Of a DNA stretch of 64,000 nt, positions 1 to 8,698 are shown piece after piece. Each line of letters begins with the position of its first letter. Position 1 is the stretch's first letter. Under the pieces are notes generated by a model, which saw nothing but the letters and a program-made list of their open reading frames with translations, ran no database searches and was not told where the DNA came from. Source of the DNA: an uncultured Lachnospiraceae bacterium (lineage in GTDB: Bacteria; Bacillota; Clostridia; Lachnospirales; Lachnospiraceae); NCBI GenBank assembly GCA_934309145.1, contig CAKRCW010000002.1, positions 248,001-312,000 on the forward strand, written 5' to 3'. The position numbers and the translations under genes were made by a program.

Positions 1-67
1 TCAATTGTAAGTTTATCTCCGTGGATAACGGGATGTAAATGTATAATATTATCCAATTGTAAATTAG
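1..67 (+). ncRNA. Partial repeat array of a type III antitoxin RNA (cut by window start)
   Basis: The nine bases CAATTGTAA occur at 2-10 and again at 54-62, giving a 52-nt period, and the second unit runs straight into a terminator hairpin in front of a ToxN/CptN-like toxin gene. The first unit can form a small hairpin (TTATC at 13-17 with GATAA at 24-28). In type III toxin-antitoxin systems the antitoxin is an RNA made of short tandem pseudoknot-forming repeats, placed upstream of the toxin and separated from it by a leaky terminator. This layout matches, but only one full unit is in the window, so repeat number and promoter cannot be seen. Confidence 0.6.
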
Positions 68-93
68 AAAGGGCCTTCTTAGGCTCTTTCTTT
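68..93 (+). terminator. Leaky rho-independent terminator between antitoxin RNA and toxin
   Basis: A 9-bp stem (GAAAGGGCC with GGCTCTTTC, one G-T wobble) with a six-base loop is followed by a short T-run. It ends 13 bases before the toxin start codon, so the toxin mRNA must read through it. In type III systems this terminator sets the ratio of antitoxin RNA to toxin message. Confidence 0.7.
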
Positions 94-106
94 ATAGGAG
101 CAAAAG

Positions 107-574
107 ATGAAATTAGTAAAAATATCCAACGATTTTTTTAATGAATGTAAAAAACATAATATTCACAAAGAACTTATGTTTAACGAAGGCGGGCGTCCTA
201 GTGTTTTAATTGTAAAACTAAAATACAAAGAACATTATCATAAATTTGTTGTACCACTTCGTTCAAATATATCCTCTAGAACACCAAAAGGTCAATATTT
301 CTCTTTACCACCTAATTCAAAAACAAAACCTCATCACTCACACGGAATACATTATATAAAATTGTTTCCCATTGAAGATAGGTATGTTCAATCATATTTG
401 ATAAATGAACAATTTGACATATTAGTAAAAAAAATAATTGACAATAACGAATTTGTTATAATCCAATCTTGTCAGAACTATTTAAAAAAATACGAATCTG
501 GCAATAGACATTTTATGACACCTGATATTGACGGAATTATCAATATGCTTAATACAAATAATAACACAAAATAA
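107..574 (+). CDS. Type III toxin-antitoxin toxin, ToxN/AbiQ/CptN-like endoribonuclease
   Basis: This 155-residue protein is probably the toxin of a type III system, an endoribonuclease that cuts its own antitoxin transcript into repeat units and is inhibited by them. The start has an AGGAG six bases upstream. Features consistent with the family are the length (about 150-170 residues), an N-terminal segment beginning with a short strand and helix, a central strand pair holding VVPLRSNI near residue 50, an aromatic/proline stretch (YFSLPPNSKT, 65-74) and HYIKLFPIED near 83-92. The strongest support is context: repeat array, terminator, toxin, in that order and spacing. Assignment to CptN, TenpN or ToxN subfamily is from memory of motifs and is uncertain. 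The gene is more AT-rich than its neighbours, as expected for a transferred defence module. It stands alone on the right side. Confidence 0.65.
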   Translation: MKLVKISNDFFNECKKHNIHKELMFNEGGRPSVLIVKLKYKEHYHKFVVPLRSNISSRTPKGQYFSLPPNSKTKPHHSHGIHYIKLFPIEDRYVQSYLINEQFDILVKKIIDNNEFVIIQSCQNYLKKYESGNRHFMTPDIDGIINMLNTNNNTK

Positions 575-755
575 ATTAACAATTCTATCACCTATATATA
601 CCACTACTCTAGTAGTACTACCCCTAATTTATTTTCCTAAATTAATAATCTTCCTAAATATTTAAAAAAATTATATAATTTACCCAACATTTTATAATCG
701 AATCTTGTCTATATTATGTAGAGACATACAAATATTATATGAGGAGAGCAACCTT

Positions 756-2693
756 ATGGATTCTAACTTAAGCTACTATGTTGAACAGGCAATGCAGGGA
801 GACCAGACTGCCTTCGAGGAAATCTACAAACAGACATACTGGACCGTCTACTACACCTGCTTCAGTTTTTTGAAAAATGAACAGGACGCGGCAGACACCA
901 CGCAGGAGGTCTATATAACAGTGATGAACTCTCTGTCCACACTTCAGGACAAGGATAAGTTTCTGTACTGGTTGAACCGCATTGCAGTAAACAAATGCAA
1001 AAATATCCTGCTGAAAAATACACCTGTCATGGTGGATATGGACGCAGTCGAAAATGTAATACTAGAGGAAAACGAGAATTTTCTCCCTGAGGATTATATT
1101 ACTAATCAGGAGAAGCGTCAGCTTGTGATGAACATTATCCATACATGCCTGAATGATGTACAGTACCAAACAGTATTTCTGCATTATTTTAATGGATTTT
1201 CAGTATCGGAAATCGCAGAAATTATGGAATGTCCCGTGGGAACTGTTACATACCGTCTTAGTGTTGCCCGCGGCAAGATTAAACAGGCTGTCACACAATA
1301 TGAAAACATCAACAATGAGAAGTTATACTCCGTTGGTGCGATTCCACTTCTTGCCTGCATTTTTACAGAGGAATTCAAGAGTTTTTACCATGTCTCTCCT
1401 ACACCTGCAAATGCGTTTAATCCAATCTCTACGAATACCATTATCAAGGGAGCAGCAAAGAAAGGAGCTGACGTAATGTTAAAAACAGCAAAAGCAAAAA
1501 TTATCGCTGGTGCGGCAGGAATCATAATTGTAGGAGGTATTGCAGCAGCAATTATTTCCGCAAAAAAGAATGATGACACAGATGCTACCACCACACAGAC
1601 AATCACAAGCGAAGCAACAACCGAATCATCTGACACTGCTTCATCAATTGAAGATTTATCCACAGATGAAAGCACAGAATCCACTGAAACTCCATCTTCG
1701 GAGGCAAGAAATCTTGACATCAAGCTGGAAGTAGTTGGAGAATTCAGTGAAGGTCTTGCCGCTGTAAAAGAAAAAAGCAGTGGAAACTGGGGATTTATAG
1801 ATACACAAGGAAATCTTGTTATCGACTACCAATATTCTTCTGTATATGACTTTCGCGAAGGACTTGCCTGTGTACAGAATAGTGAGTATGGCTCATGGGG
1901 ATATATTGACACCTCCGGAAATGTTGTAATTCCAACACAATACGACCATGTAACATACTTTTCTCCTGAAGGTGTAGCCCTTGTAATTAGTGGAAGTACT
2001 GGATATCTTATTGACAAAACTGGTACTGTACTTCTCGAAACTGACTACGAAAGCTCTGGAGAATGTTCAGAAGGTCTCATCAACGTAAAAAAGAATGACA
2101 AATGGGGCTATATTGACACACAAGGGAATCTGGTAATCGATTGTCAGTACGACGTAGTCGGACATTTCTCGGATGGTCTTGCATGGGTTCGTAAGGATGA
2201 TAAATCAGGCTATATCGATACACAGGGAAATGTCGTAATCGATTTTGTCTTTGATTACGATTATAATTCTTCCTCTGAATTCATCAATGGATATGCAGTG
2301 GTAGAAAAAGATGGTAAATATGGAATGATTGACAAACAAGGCAATGTCATGATTGATTTTATCTATGATTATATGGGTTCTTATTCAACCGATGGTCTCA
2401 TCCGCGTCAAAAAGGATGGTCTTTACGGCTATATTGATTTAAACGGAAATACGGTGATTGATTTCCAATATGATGACGCCAACCAGTTCTATGACGGTCT
2501 TGCTTATGTATCTATAGATAATAAATATGGCTTTATAGACACTGATGGAAATGTTGTAATCGACCTCATCTATGATATGAACTACACACCAATTGAATAT
2601 CGTTTTATAGATGGAATTACTCCTATGATATTAAATGGTCAAGGGTGCTATATTGACCTAAATGGCAATGTCGTGATTGGTAAAGTTGAATAA
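756..2693 (+). CDS. ECF sigma factor fused to a transmembrane segment and WG repeats
   Basis: The 645-residue protein combines three parts. Residues 10-85 match sigma region 2 (EEIYKQTYWTVYYTCFSFLK, then a DAADTTQEVY stretch). Residues 125-180 match sigma region 4, with the helix-turn-helix FNGFSVSEIAEIMECPVGTV. A single hydrophobic helix (about 249-269) follows, then a Ser/Thr-rich linker and nine WG repeats (about 325-640) of the type WGYIDTQGNLVID. The layout predicts a cytoplasmic sigma domain tethered to the membrane with an outside beta-repeat domain. No separate anti-sigma gene is next to it. The start chosen is the ATG with GAGGAG eight to ten bases upstream; a frame extension to 705 lacks such a site. 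A TATAAT at 693-698 could be its promoter. Function of the WG domain as a sensor is inference. Confidence 0.85.
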   Translation: MDSNLSYYVEQAMQGDQTAFEEIYKQTYWTVYYTCFSFLKNEQDAADTTQEVYITVMNSLSTLQDKDKFLYWLNRIAVNKCKNILLKNTPVMVDMDAVENVILEENENFLPEDYITNQEKRQLVMNIIHTCLNDVQYQTVFLHYFNGFSVSEIAEIMECPVGTVTYRLSVARGKIKQAVTQYENINNEKLYSVGAIPLLACIFTEEFKSFYHVSPTPANAFNPISTNTIIKGAAKKGADVMLKTAKAKIIAGAAGIIIVGGIAAAIISAKKNDDTDATTTQTITSEATTESSDTASSIEDLSTDESTESTETPSSEARNLDIKLEVVGEFSEGLAAVKEKSSGNWGFIDTQGNLVIDYQYSSVYDFREGLACVQNSEYGSWGYIDTSGNVVIPTQYDHVTYFSPEGVALVISGSTGYLIDKTGTVLLETDYESSGECSEGLINVKKNDKWGYIDTQGNLVIDCQYDVVGHFSDGLAWVRKDDKSGYIDTQGNVVIDFVFDYDYNSSSEFINGYAVVEKDGKYGMIDKQGNVMIDFIYDYMGSYSTDGLIRVKKDGLYGYIDLNGNTVIDFQYDDANQFYDGLAYVSIDNKYGFIDTDGNVVIDLIYDMNYTPIEYRFIDGITPMILNGQGCYIDLNGNVVIGKVE

Positions 2694-2704
2694 TTGAAAT
2701 AAGA

Positions 2705-2747
2705 AAATAAGCATCTCAACTTTAAACGGTTGATATGCTTATTTTTT
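2705..2747 (+). terminator. Rho-independent terminator after the sigma/WG gene
   Basis: AATAAGCAT-C-TCAAC pairs with GTTGA-T-ATGCTTATT across an eight-base loop, and a run of T follows. The A-rich left flank means that it may also serve leftward transcripts from the converging gene that ends at 2777. Confidence 0.85.
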
Positions 2748-2776
2748 ATTGCCAAAATATCATACAGCTATTTCCC

Positions 2777-3736
2777 CTACAACACCTTATTAATCTCATC
2801 CCCATTTACTGGAGAAAGACACCTGTGCTCTAGTTCATTTATGGCAATCATCTTCTCTTTTTTCTCTGTAACCACACCAATAACAGCAGCCTCTACTCCA
2901 TTCTGTCCCAAATAATCCACCAATCTTTTTCCATCCCCAGTTACCACAAACAAACAGCCTGCCGCGTCCAGAAGATACGGATTAATGTTGAAAAACTCAC
3001 AGATTTCAATTGTCTCCTGACGGATTGGAATATCCACATGCTGCACCTCAAAACCTTTATCCATCCAGACACCCATCTGCCATAGAGCGCCATAGACACC
3101 ACCATTCGAACCATCGTGCATATAACAGATGTTACAGTCGGAAGCGGCAACACTTTGTGCTGCATCCCAAATGCTATAATCACTCTCCTTAACGCATGCC
3201 ATGTCGAGATAAGATTTTGAAAAACGTGTATTAAGCGTCTCTCTCTTATGCTTAAGTATCACATCTGCACCCATAAGTCCAGCCTGACCTGTCATTACAA
3301 TTTCATATCCAGACTTTATTTTCTTTTTGTCAGCACGATACATCCCAGCCTGTCCAAGCATTGTAATCAAAAACTGTGCCCTTTCAAATGCAGAAGATAC
3401 CTGCGTATGTCCACCTAATATCTGTATTCCTTTTGCCTCCGCAAATGCATTGAAATCTGCCATATAACTCTTAATCCATGATTCCTTTACATTCTCCGGC
3501 AAAAGCATAGTGATACGAGCCCCCTCCACATTTCCGCCAGAGCACGCAAAATTGTTGAGTGCCTTTGTCCATGCAATCCAAGGTGTATCTCCAATTCCAT
3601 CTGCACTTACAATGCCATTTAAGCTTGCATAATCATTTCCAACTGCTGCCGATACCTCAATCTTAGGATTTAATTTCCGAATATGTTTAATCACCGAGCG
3701 CATCAAATAACGCTCCGGTAAGCTTCCCTGTTCCAT
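2777..3736 (-). CDS. AIR synthase-related protein (PurM/HypE-like fold)
   Basis: The 319-residue product has the two-domain layout of the PurM/HypE/ThiL/SelD superfamily of ATP-dependent enzymes. The N-terminal half carries a GNDYASLNG stretch and an acidic VSADGIGDTPW segment, where family members bind Mg-ATP. The second half contains VMTGQAGLMGADVILKHKR and a late glycine-rich HDGSNGGVYGAL. These features place it in the AIR synthase-like group, but the substrate cannot be told. No purine, hydrogenase or selenium genes lie nearby. The start is the ATG with AAGGAG eight bases upstream; a longer frame to 3829 would run into the upstream methyltransferase gene. The gap of 49 bp to that gene on the same strand suggests a two-gene operon. 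Confidence 0.75.
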   Translation of the reverse strand: MEQGSLPERYLMRSVIKHIRKLNPKIEVSAAVGNDYASLNGIVSADGIGDTPWIAWTKALNNFACSGGNVEGARITMLLPENVKESWIKSYMADFNAFAEAKGIQILGGHTQVSSAFERAQFLITMLGQAGMYRADKKKIKSGYEIVMTGQAGLMGADVILKHKRETLNTRFSKSYLDMACVKESDYSIWDAAQSVAASDCNICYMHDGSNGGVYGALWQMGVWMDKGFEVQHVDIPIRQETIEICEFFNINPYLLDAAGCLFVVTGDGKRLVDYLGQNGVEAAVIGVVTEKKEKMIAINELEHRCLSPVNGDEINKVL

Positions 3737-3785
3737 TATCTGTTCTCCTTGTAAAATGCTAATGTATCTCCATACGAATTTATTC

Positions 3786-4592
3786 TTATGGCTTGCGAAG
3801 TATATCCACTGTATGCGCCCCTGCGCCAATCAAATCCGGACGTTCACATACCTTAAGCTGATATTCCACAAAAAGCTCGTAACTCTCCTCGCTAAGTTGA
3901 TTAACAAACGGACGTATATAATTAGCCGGTCCATCCGGTGATAATATCTTCTCTCTAGTCAGTTGAACCGCTTCGTTGTATTCCTCTATATCCTCAATTC
4001 TTTCAAATGAATAAAGGCTTTCTTCTCCTGGAACTGTATGATATGCTTCGTCAAGCTGCCCGCCTTCCACACTCTCTTTTATATGATTCTCCTGAATTCC
4101 ATATACCACAACCGCATACTCATTCATTACATATGCCACCATGATAATGCCACCTGACTTCGTTACCCGTTTAGCCTCGGAAAGTGCCTGAACCTTCTCC
4201 TCTTTTGTCATCAGATGATACATAGGTCCAAATAGCAGTGTCAAATCATATGTATTATCAGATAATTTTTTCAAATTCAATGCATTTCCCTGCATGGCAC
4301 GAACCTTGGCATTTTTCTGCTTTAAGATTCCAAGATTATGCTTCACAAGCTCCACCGCTGTCACATCATAACCTTCCTCACAGAGTGCCACACTGTAACG
4401 TCCGGTTCCCGCACCTATATCGAGAATCTTAATTTCTTCACGATTATTAACCTGTAGCTCCTTCATCCTTAAAGCAAGATAATCATGAATGTATTTCATT
4501 GTGATACGATATTCAATCTGTCCATGTCTTGAATTTAATCTTTTTTCTTCATTAAATTTATTGTAATAGGTCTCAATCTTGTCCATAACCAT
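3786..4592 (-). CDS. Class I SAM-dependent methyltransferase
   Basis: The protein (268 residues) has the class I methyltransferase fold. Motif I is ILDIGAGTGRY at about 56-66, the acidic end of strand 2 is the VTAVEL stretch, and the motif IV/post-I region reads YDLTLLFGPMYHLMTKEEK, followed by ALSEAKRVTKSGGIIMVAY. It resembles ubiE/tellurite-resistance-like small-molecule methyltransferases, but no substrate can be inferred. A GAGG lies five bases before the ATG; a second ATG two codons in is also possible. It is the first gene of a probable pair with the AIR-synthase-like gene downstream. Confidence 0.85.
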   Translation of the reverse strand: MVMDKIETYYNKFNEEKRLNSRHGQIEYRITMKYIHDYLALRMKELQVNNREEIKILDIGAGTGRYSVALCEEGYDVTAVELVKHNLGILKQKNAKVRAMQGNALNLKKLSDNTYDLTLLFGPMYHLMTKEEKVQALSEAKRVTKSGGIIMVAYVMNEYAVVVYGIQENHIKESVEGGQLDEAYHTVPGEESLYSFERIEDIEEYNEAVQLTREKILSPDGPANYIRPFVNQLSEESYELFVEYQLKVCERPDLIGAGAHTVDILRKP

Positions 4593-4662
4593 AAAAACCT
4601 CATATATTCAATCGCTACATTTACTATATGGGGTAATCTTCAAAAAAGCAATAAATTTTTTG

Positions 4663-4891
4663 TAAAGTAATTACAGGTATATTTATTGCTCCCACCCCAG
4701 CGGATGATTTCGTCGTGTTAGCTGGTTATATTACAGGACCGCTTTCGCTTGATTGCTCCGAGCATCGGTACTAAATTCGCGCTACGCACTCATTAAGTGC
4801 CGGCTGTCGCAAACGTCCCTGCATATAACCAGCTAACACGACGAAATCATCCGCTGGGGTGGGAGCAATAAACATACCTGTGTTTACTTTA
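4663..4891 (+). repeat. Core-in-hairpin element, copy 1 (private arms of 69 bp)
   Basis: A conserved core (4732-4822) starts near GGACCG and ends at CGTCCCTGC. It is flanked by inverted-repeat arms 4663-4731 and 4823-4891, which pair over 69 bp with three mismatches. Copies at 19.3, 20.6, 24.0, 24.3 and 56.9 kb share the core but not the arms. The core holds small hairpins (TGCT/AGCA; GTGC/GCAC in most copies, changed to GCGC/GCAC here) and a helix GGTACT/AGTGCC. This copy occupies most of the 409-bp gap between a divergent gene pair (starts at 4592 and 5002). No gene is supported inside it. Confidence 0.9.
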
Positions 4892-5001
4892 TGGAAACAT
4901 TATCAAAATACAACTAGAAGATTATGCCTCTTCATGTTATAATTATAAAGTCGTACAATTACAAAAAATGACACAGAAATCACATAATGAGGAGGTAAAT
5001 C

Positions 5002-5589
5002 ATGGAGCAGTCAAATGGCGAAATGGCTTGGGAAATGGTTTCTGGCAAAGAATTAAAAAGCGTGAAGATTGGTATAATTGTAAGTGCAATTCTTTCAGTC
5101 GGAGCTATTATTGCACAGCTTATAACTAAAAACTATTTATTATATATCTTATCGGTTTTGTTAGTGTCTGACACTGTGATAATGGGTGTATTAACAGGAC
5201 TTTTATTGAAGGACAAGAGAGATTTTCTTTTCTGTGAAGAGCTTAGCACATATTCAGATGAGATTATAAATAACACAGTCCTTGGTTATTCTGGTCTCTG
5301 CATTACTAAAAGATATATTTTCAAGGCAATGCAGCTTTCAAAGCCTATTGATTTGAAACAAGTCGAATGGGTATACAGAAAAAAAGTTACTTCAAACCAG
5401 AACTCATCAGATAATACTATATTATGCATGAGAAACGGTAAAAAGAAATCTATATCCAACGGAATAGCAATTACTGACAATGATTTCATATATAAATTGG
5501 TTAAATATAATAACGAAAGAGCACTTATCGGCTGGTCAGCTGCTAATCTAAAAAAATACAAAGAAATTGTTGCTTCTGAGAATATTTAA
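5002..5589 (+). CDS. Hypothetical protein with two N-terminal membrane helices
   Basis: I do not recognise this 195-residue protein. Two hydrophobic helices (about 22-43 and 46-68) lie near the N-terminus, followed by a soluble domain of about 120 residues with several predicted strands, including the LGYSGLCITKRYIF segment and KKKSISNGIAITDNDFIY. The shape resembles bacterial PH-like or DUF-type membrane-associated domains, but this is only an impression. GAGGAGG eight bases upstream supports the start. It stands alone, downstream of element copy 1, with a chemoreceptor gene about 100 bp further on the same strand. Confidence 0.75.
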   Translation: MEQSNGEMAWEMVSGKELKSVKIGIIVSAILSVGAIIAQLITKNYLLYILSVLLVSDTVIMGVLTGLLLKDKRDFLFCEELSTYSDEIINNTVLGYSGLCITKRYIFKAMQLSKPIDLKQVEWVYRKKVTSNQNSSDNTILCMRNGKKKSISNGIAITDNDFIYKLVKYNNERALIGWSAANLKKYKEIVASENI

Positions 5590-5608
5590 TTTATGTATAA
5601 CATATTTG

Positions 5609-5661
5609 CTATAGATATTGGGGAAATGAAATTTTCAGTAAAAATTCATTATGATCTATAG
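5609..5661 (+). other. Inverted repeat in the leader of the chemoreceptor gene
   Basis: CTATAGAT at 5609-5616 is complementary to ATCTATAG at 5654-5661, and AAATGAAATTTT and AAAAATTCATT inside also pair, giving an extended imperfect hairpin. No T-run follows, so it is not a standard terminator. It may be an mRNA leader structure or operator; nothing in the sequence decides. Confidence 0.45.
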
Positions 5662-5693
5662 TAATTTAAGTTTATAAAAAGGAGAAAGGTGAT

Positions 5694-7355
5694 ATGAAGA
5701 AAAAATTTAGTTACTTACAAGCAATTCTTATGATTGGATGTATTCCACTGATTGCGGCAATTATCATTATTACCACATATGCGGCAAACAAAATGAGGGA
5801 TGAACTTATTAACAGTACATATCTTCGCTTAAAATCCTGTGCTATCTCTGTGGAGCAGTATTTCACATGGGATATAAGAGAGGATATTCTTGCCAAGGAT
5901 GAGGTAAGCTATAATTTTATCGACTCTCTGAAGGATAATAATATTGAACAAACCCTGTTCCTTAACGATGAACGTTTTATCACATCAATCAGTGACGGGA
6001 ATGGTAATAGAATAGAAGGAACTAAGGCAGATCCTAAAATCTGGGAAACTGTCAAGGCAGGAAATGACTACAAGGCCTCAGGAGTTGAAATTCAGGGGGA
6101 TAAATATTATGTATATTATAAACCTGTCTGCTCGGATGATGGAACCATTTTAGGAATGGCATTTTGTGGTGAAAAGGAAATACTTGTCACGAATGCACTA
6201 TTCAAGATGTTAAAAAATTTATACATTATTGCAGGGGTGTTACTTGTATTCTTCATAAGTATTTTAGTATATCTGGCATTTAAAATACGTAAGCCTCTTA
6301 TGAAAACTTCCGAATATATCAATCAGGTTGCAAACGGAAATCTTAATGGAGAACTTAACTGTAAATCTGTCATTTACGAGGTAAAGACCTTGATAGATGC
6401 ATCTTCTGCTCTGAAGGAAAAGCTAAATGGAATTGTGACGAATGTCGATGACCATGTAATTCAGTTAGATACCAGCATGGACTCACTCAATACTCTGGCA
6501 GAAGCGAACAGCACTGGAACAAATCAGATTAAGCAGGTTATAGATGATTTGTCCGAAACTGCAGTTACACTCGCGGATAACATTCAGTCAGTCAACATGA
6601 AGATAATTGAAATGGGAGATGATATCTCTGTAATAGATTCAGAAGTGACTACACTTGACGATAATTCAACCAAGATGAATCAGGCAAATCAAAACGCTGC
6701 AGAATCAATGAATATGGTACTTAAAAGCTCAAGAACTTCATCTGATATCATCACTGATATTATTGAACAGGTCAGAGAAACCAATCAGGCTATTGCCTCT
6801 ATCAACGAAGCTGTCGAACTTATTTCAAGTATTACGGCACAGACCAATCTCCTGTCTCTGAACGCTTCCATTGAAGCAGCGAGAGCAGGGCAGGCAGGCA
6901 AAGGCTTTGCAGTTGTAGCATCAGAAATAAAGCAGCTTGCCGACCAAAGCAACGAAGGTGCAACTACAATTAAGGATATTGCAACTAATATTCTTGAAAA
7001 ATCAAATGAATCTGTAAAACTTACAGAAAAGATGAAAACGCTTGTAGAACAAGAGCAGACAGATATTGTACATGCTAAGTCAGGCTTTGATACACTAAGC
7101 CAGACAATAGAAGCAAATATTTCAATAGCTAAAAATATATCCGAAAAAACTAAGGATCTTGAAGAACTCAAGCAAAATATTATCAACAGCATAACTGAGC
7201 TCAGTGCAATCAGCGAGGAGAATGCTGCAAGTAATGAAGAGGTAAATGCAAGTGTAACCAATATCGCAGAATCTATAGACCAAATCTCAGAAGATACCCA
7301 GCTAATCAAAAATGTATCTTCTGATTTGGAAGAATTGATGAAATACTTCAAATAA
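5694..7355 (+). CDS. Methyl-accepting chemotaxis protein with single-Cache-like sensor
   Basis: The 553-residue receptor has a first membrane helix at about 9-30, an extracellular domain of about 145 residues resembling a single Cache module (DGNGNRIEGT near 101-110, YYVYYKPVCSDDGTILGMAF near 138-157), a second helix at about 176-196, a HAMP linker, and the cytoplasmic signalling hairpin. The hairpin tip (TNLLSLNASIEAARAGQAGK, about 382-401) and GFAVVASEIKQLA are the conserved CheA/CheW contact region. It would relay an outside ligand signal to the CheA kinase; the ligand is unknown. GGAGAAAGG lies just before the ATG. No other chemotaxis gene is in the window. A strong terminator follows, so it is probably monocistronic. 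Confidence 0.93.
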   Translation: MKKKFSYLQAILMIGCIPLIAAIIIITTYAANKMRDELINSTYLRLKSCAISVEQYFTWDIREDILAKDEVSYNFIDSLKDNNIEQTLFLNDERFITSISDGNGNRIEGTKADPKIWETVKAGNDYKASGVEIQGDKYYVYYKPVCSDDGTILGMAFCGEKEILVTNALFKMLKNLYIIAGVLLVFFISILVYLAFKIRKPLMKTSEYINQVANGNLNGELNCKSVIYEVKTLIDASSALKEKLNGIVTNVDDHVIQLDTSMDSLNTLAEANSTGTNQIKQVIDDLSETAVTLADNIQSVNMKIIEMGDDISVIDSEVTTLDDNSTKMNQANQNAAESMNMVLKSSRTSSDIITDIIEQVRETNQAIASINEAVELISSITAQTNLLSLNASIEAARAGQAGKGFAVVASEIKQLADQSNEGATTIKDIATNILEKSNESVKLTEKMKTLVEQEQTDIVHAKSGFDTLSQTIEANISIAKNISEKTKDLEELKQNIINSITELSAISEENAASNEEVNASVTNIAESIDQISEDTQLIKNVSSDLEELMKYFK

Positions 7356-7363
7356 AAGTGTTA

Positions 7364-7402
7364 AAAACAACCACGCAAGACTTTTGTGTGGTTGTTTTTT
7401 AT
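7364..7402 (+). terminator. Terminator after the chemoreceptor gene
   Basis: AACAACCACGCAA pairs with TTGTGTGGTTGTT and is followed by a T-run. The flanking A-run makes it potentially bidirectional, serving also the converging hipA gene. Confidence 0.88.
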
Positions 7403-7414
7403 TATATTTTATAT

Positions 7415-8695
7415 TTAACAATTATAATGTATTCCACCTCTTGATAATATCATTTCCCGAATACTATCCACTTCAAATCCCTGTTTCTTAAGCATTTCAC
7501 ATGCAGAATCCAGAGCATCTCTAAATTGCCTAACTATATCATCAAAATGTTTCATAGCAATACTCTGTCCTATTCCAGCTTTATATGCTTCTGACTTAAA
7601 GCTTTCTCTCGATATATCGCTTAACTTATAATTCCCGCCAATACTGACAGACATATTATCAGTGCTCTCTTCGTATATTATTGTGCTTACAATATCATAT
7701 GCAGGTGCAAGCCTTATACTATTTAAATCCTCGCTATACAATAAGGAAAGATTTTTTACGTGATTATCTGTATTTCCTATCAAATAGTTAAATATACAAA
7801 TGTCCCATAATTTTAACTGGTCTTCAATAGGGGATGCTGAATAATTTCTAAGCAAACCAAACATCTTTTGCAAATAATTCTCGTTATTATGTTCATATTT
7901 TTTAGATGCTGGAATTCCTAGTGCCTGTGAAAAATCCTCCTGATGTAAACGATATGGTATTTTTAACCCATCCCATTCTTTTTTTGAGCCTATACGTTTT
8001 CTATCATATCTGACTGTTGCAAAAAGTACATCTTCCTCGTCTCCATCACTCGTTTTAATAATAAAACTATCCGGTACATCTATTCCAAGATTTTTTGCAG
8101 TCAAAAGGCATAATTGTTCATTTGCAACTATATGCTTTAACCTCACATGACTCTGCTTGACAATATGTGTGCTTGGTGCATTTCCAAGCGGCAGATACCA
8201 TGTATTATCAGTCTCATCATAATAAAGCCCTACCTTTCCAGAAGCCCCTGTCAAGGATAAATGCGCTCTTGTAACCAACTCTGCTGACTCCGTAGCTCCC
8301 TCCTGTGCAAGCTTCTGCACTTCCTCTTTAGTCATTTTTTTGTATGAAAATGTATCTGCTGTGTTATTTTCCTCAACCACACTGATTGCCCCAAGACATT
8401 CTCTTCCAAGACCAGATAAAATAGATAAATAATCTGCTTCGTCCTTACGAAGCCAGCTCGCAACACATCGTCTGGTAAATCCCTCCGGCAGCAAACCTTC
8501 AAAAAAATTTCTTGTCCTTTGTGTATTGAAGTTCTTTTCCTCTAACGGCAGGCTGATTGATATAGGTCTGGCATCCTGACTGTGCAAATATTCCTCATCA
8601 TATGAAAATTCAGCATTATCTGACGAAAAAATACTGATATTACCAACCAACCTCTTTTCACCCTTAATTTCTACATATATATATAGCTTGTCCAT
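7415..8695 (-). CDS. hipA: HipA-family serine/threonine kinase toxin
   Basis: The 426-residue protein is a HipA-type kinase. In Escherichia coli HipA phosphorylates glutamyl-tRNA synthetase and is held inactive by HipB. Visible family motifs are a glycine-rich SLTGASGKVGL segment (147-157, where E. coli HipA has its Ser150 loop), THIVK with Lys180 for ATP, the catalytic loop NTDNHVKN (Asp310 and Asn315) and the metal-binding AYD (332-334). Both the N-terminal subdomain (about 1-110) and the kinase core are present in one chain, so this is a full-length HipA rather than a split HipS/HipT form. It is the second gene of the hipBA operon, three bases after hipB, under the operator-covered promoter near 9040. 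Its cellular target here is unknown. Confidence 0.92.
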   Translation of the reverse strand: MDKLYIYVEIKGEKRLVGNISIFSSDNAEFSYDEEYLHSQDARPISISLPLEEKNFNTQRTRNFFEGLLPEGFTRRCVASWLRKDEADYLSILSGLGRECLGAISVVEENNTADTFSYKKMTKEEVQKLAQEGATESAELVTRAHLSLTGASGKVGLYYDETDNTWYLPLGNAPSTHIVKQSHVRLKHIVANEQLCLLTAKNLGIDVPDSFIIKTSDGDEEDVLFATVRYDRKRIGSKKEWDGLKIPYRLHQEDFSQALGIPASKKYEHNNENYLQKMFGLLRNYSASPIEDQLKLWDICIFNYLIGNTDNHVKNLSLLYSEDLNSIRLAPAYDIVSTIIYEESTDNMSVSIGGNYKLSDISRESFKSEAYKAGIGQSIAMKHFDDIVRQFRDALDSACEMLKKQGFEVDSIREMILSRGGIHYNC

Positions 8696-8698
8696 CCT

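Noticed and set aside
605..625. Overlapping short palindromes (ACTACT/AGTAGT and GTAGTACTAC) after the toxin gene.
   Set aside because: They are too short and AT-rich to call a terminator or operator with confidence.
4663..4891. Repeat elements read as ordinary rho-independent terminators.
   Set aside because: The arms are much longer than terminator stems, no T-run follows, and copies 1, 4 and 5 lie between divergent genes where no transcript needs termination.
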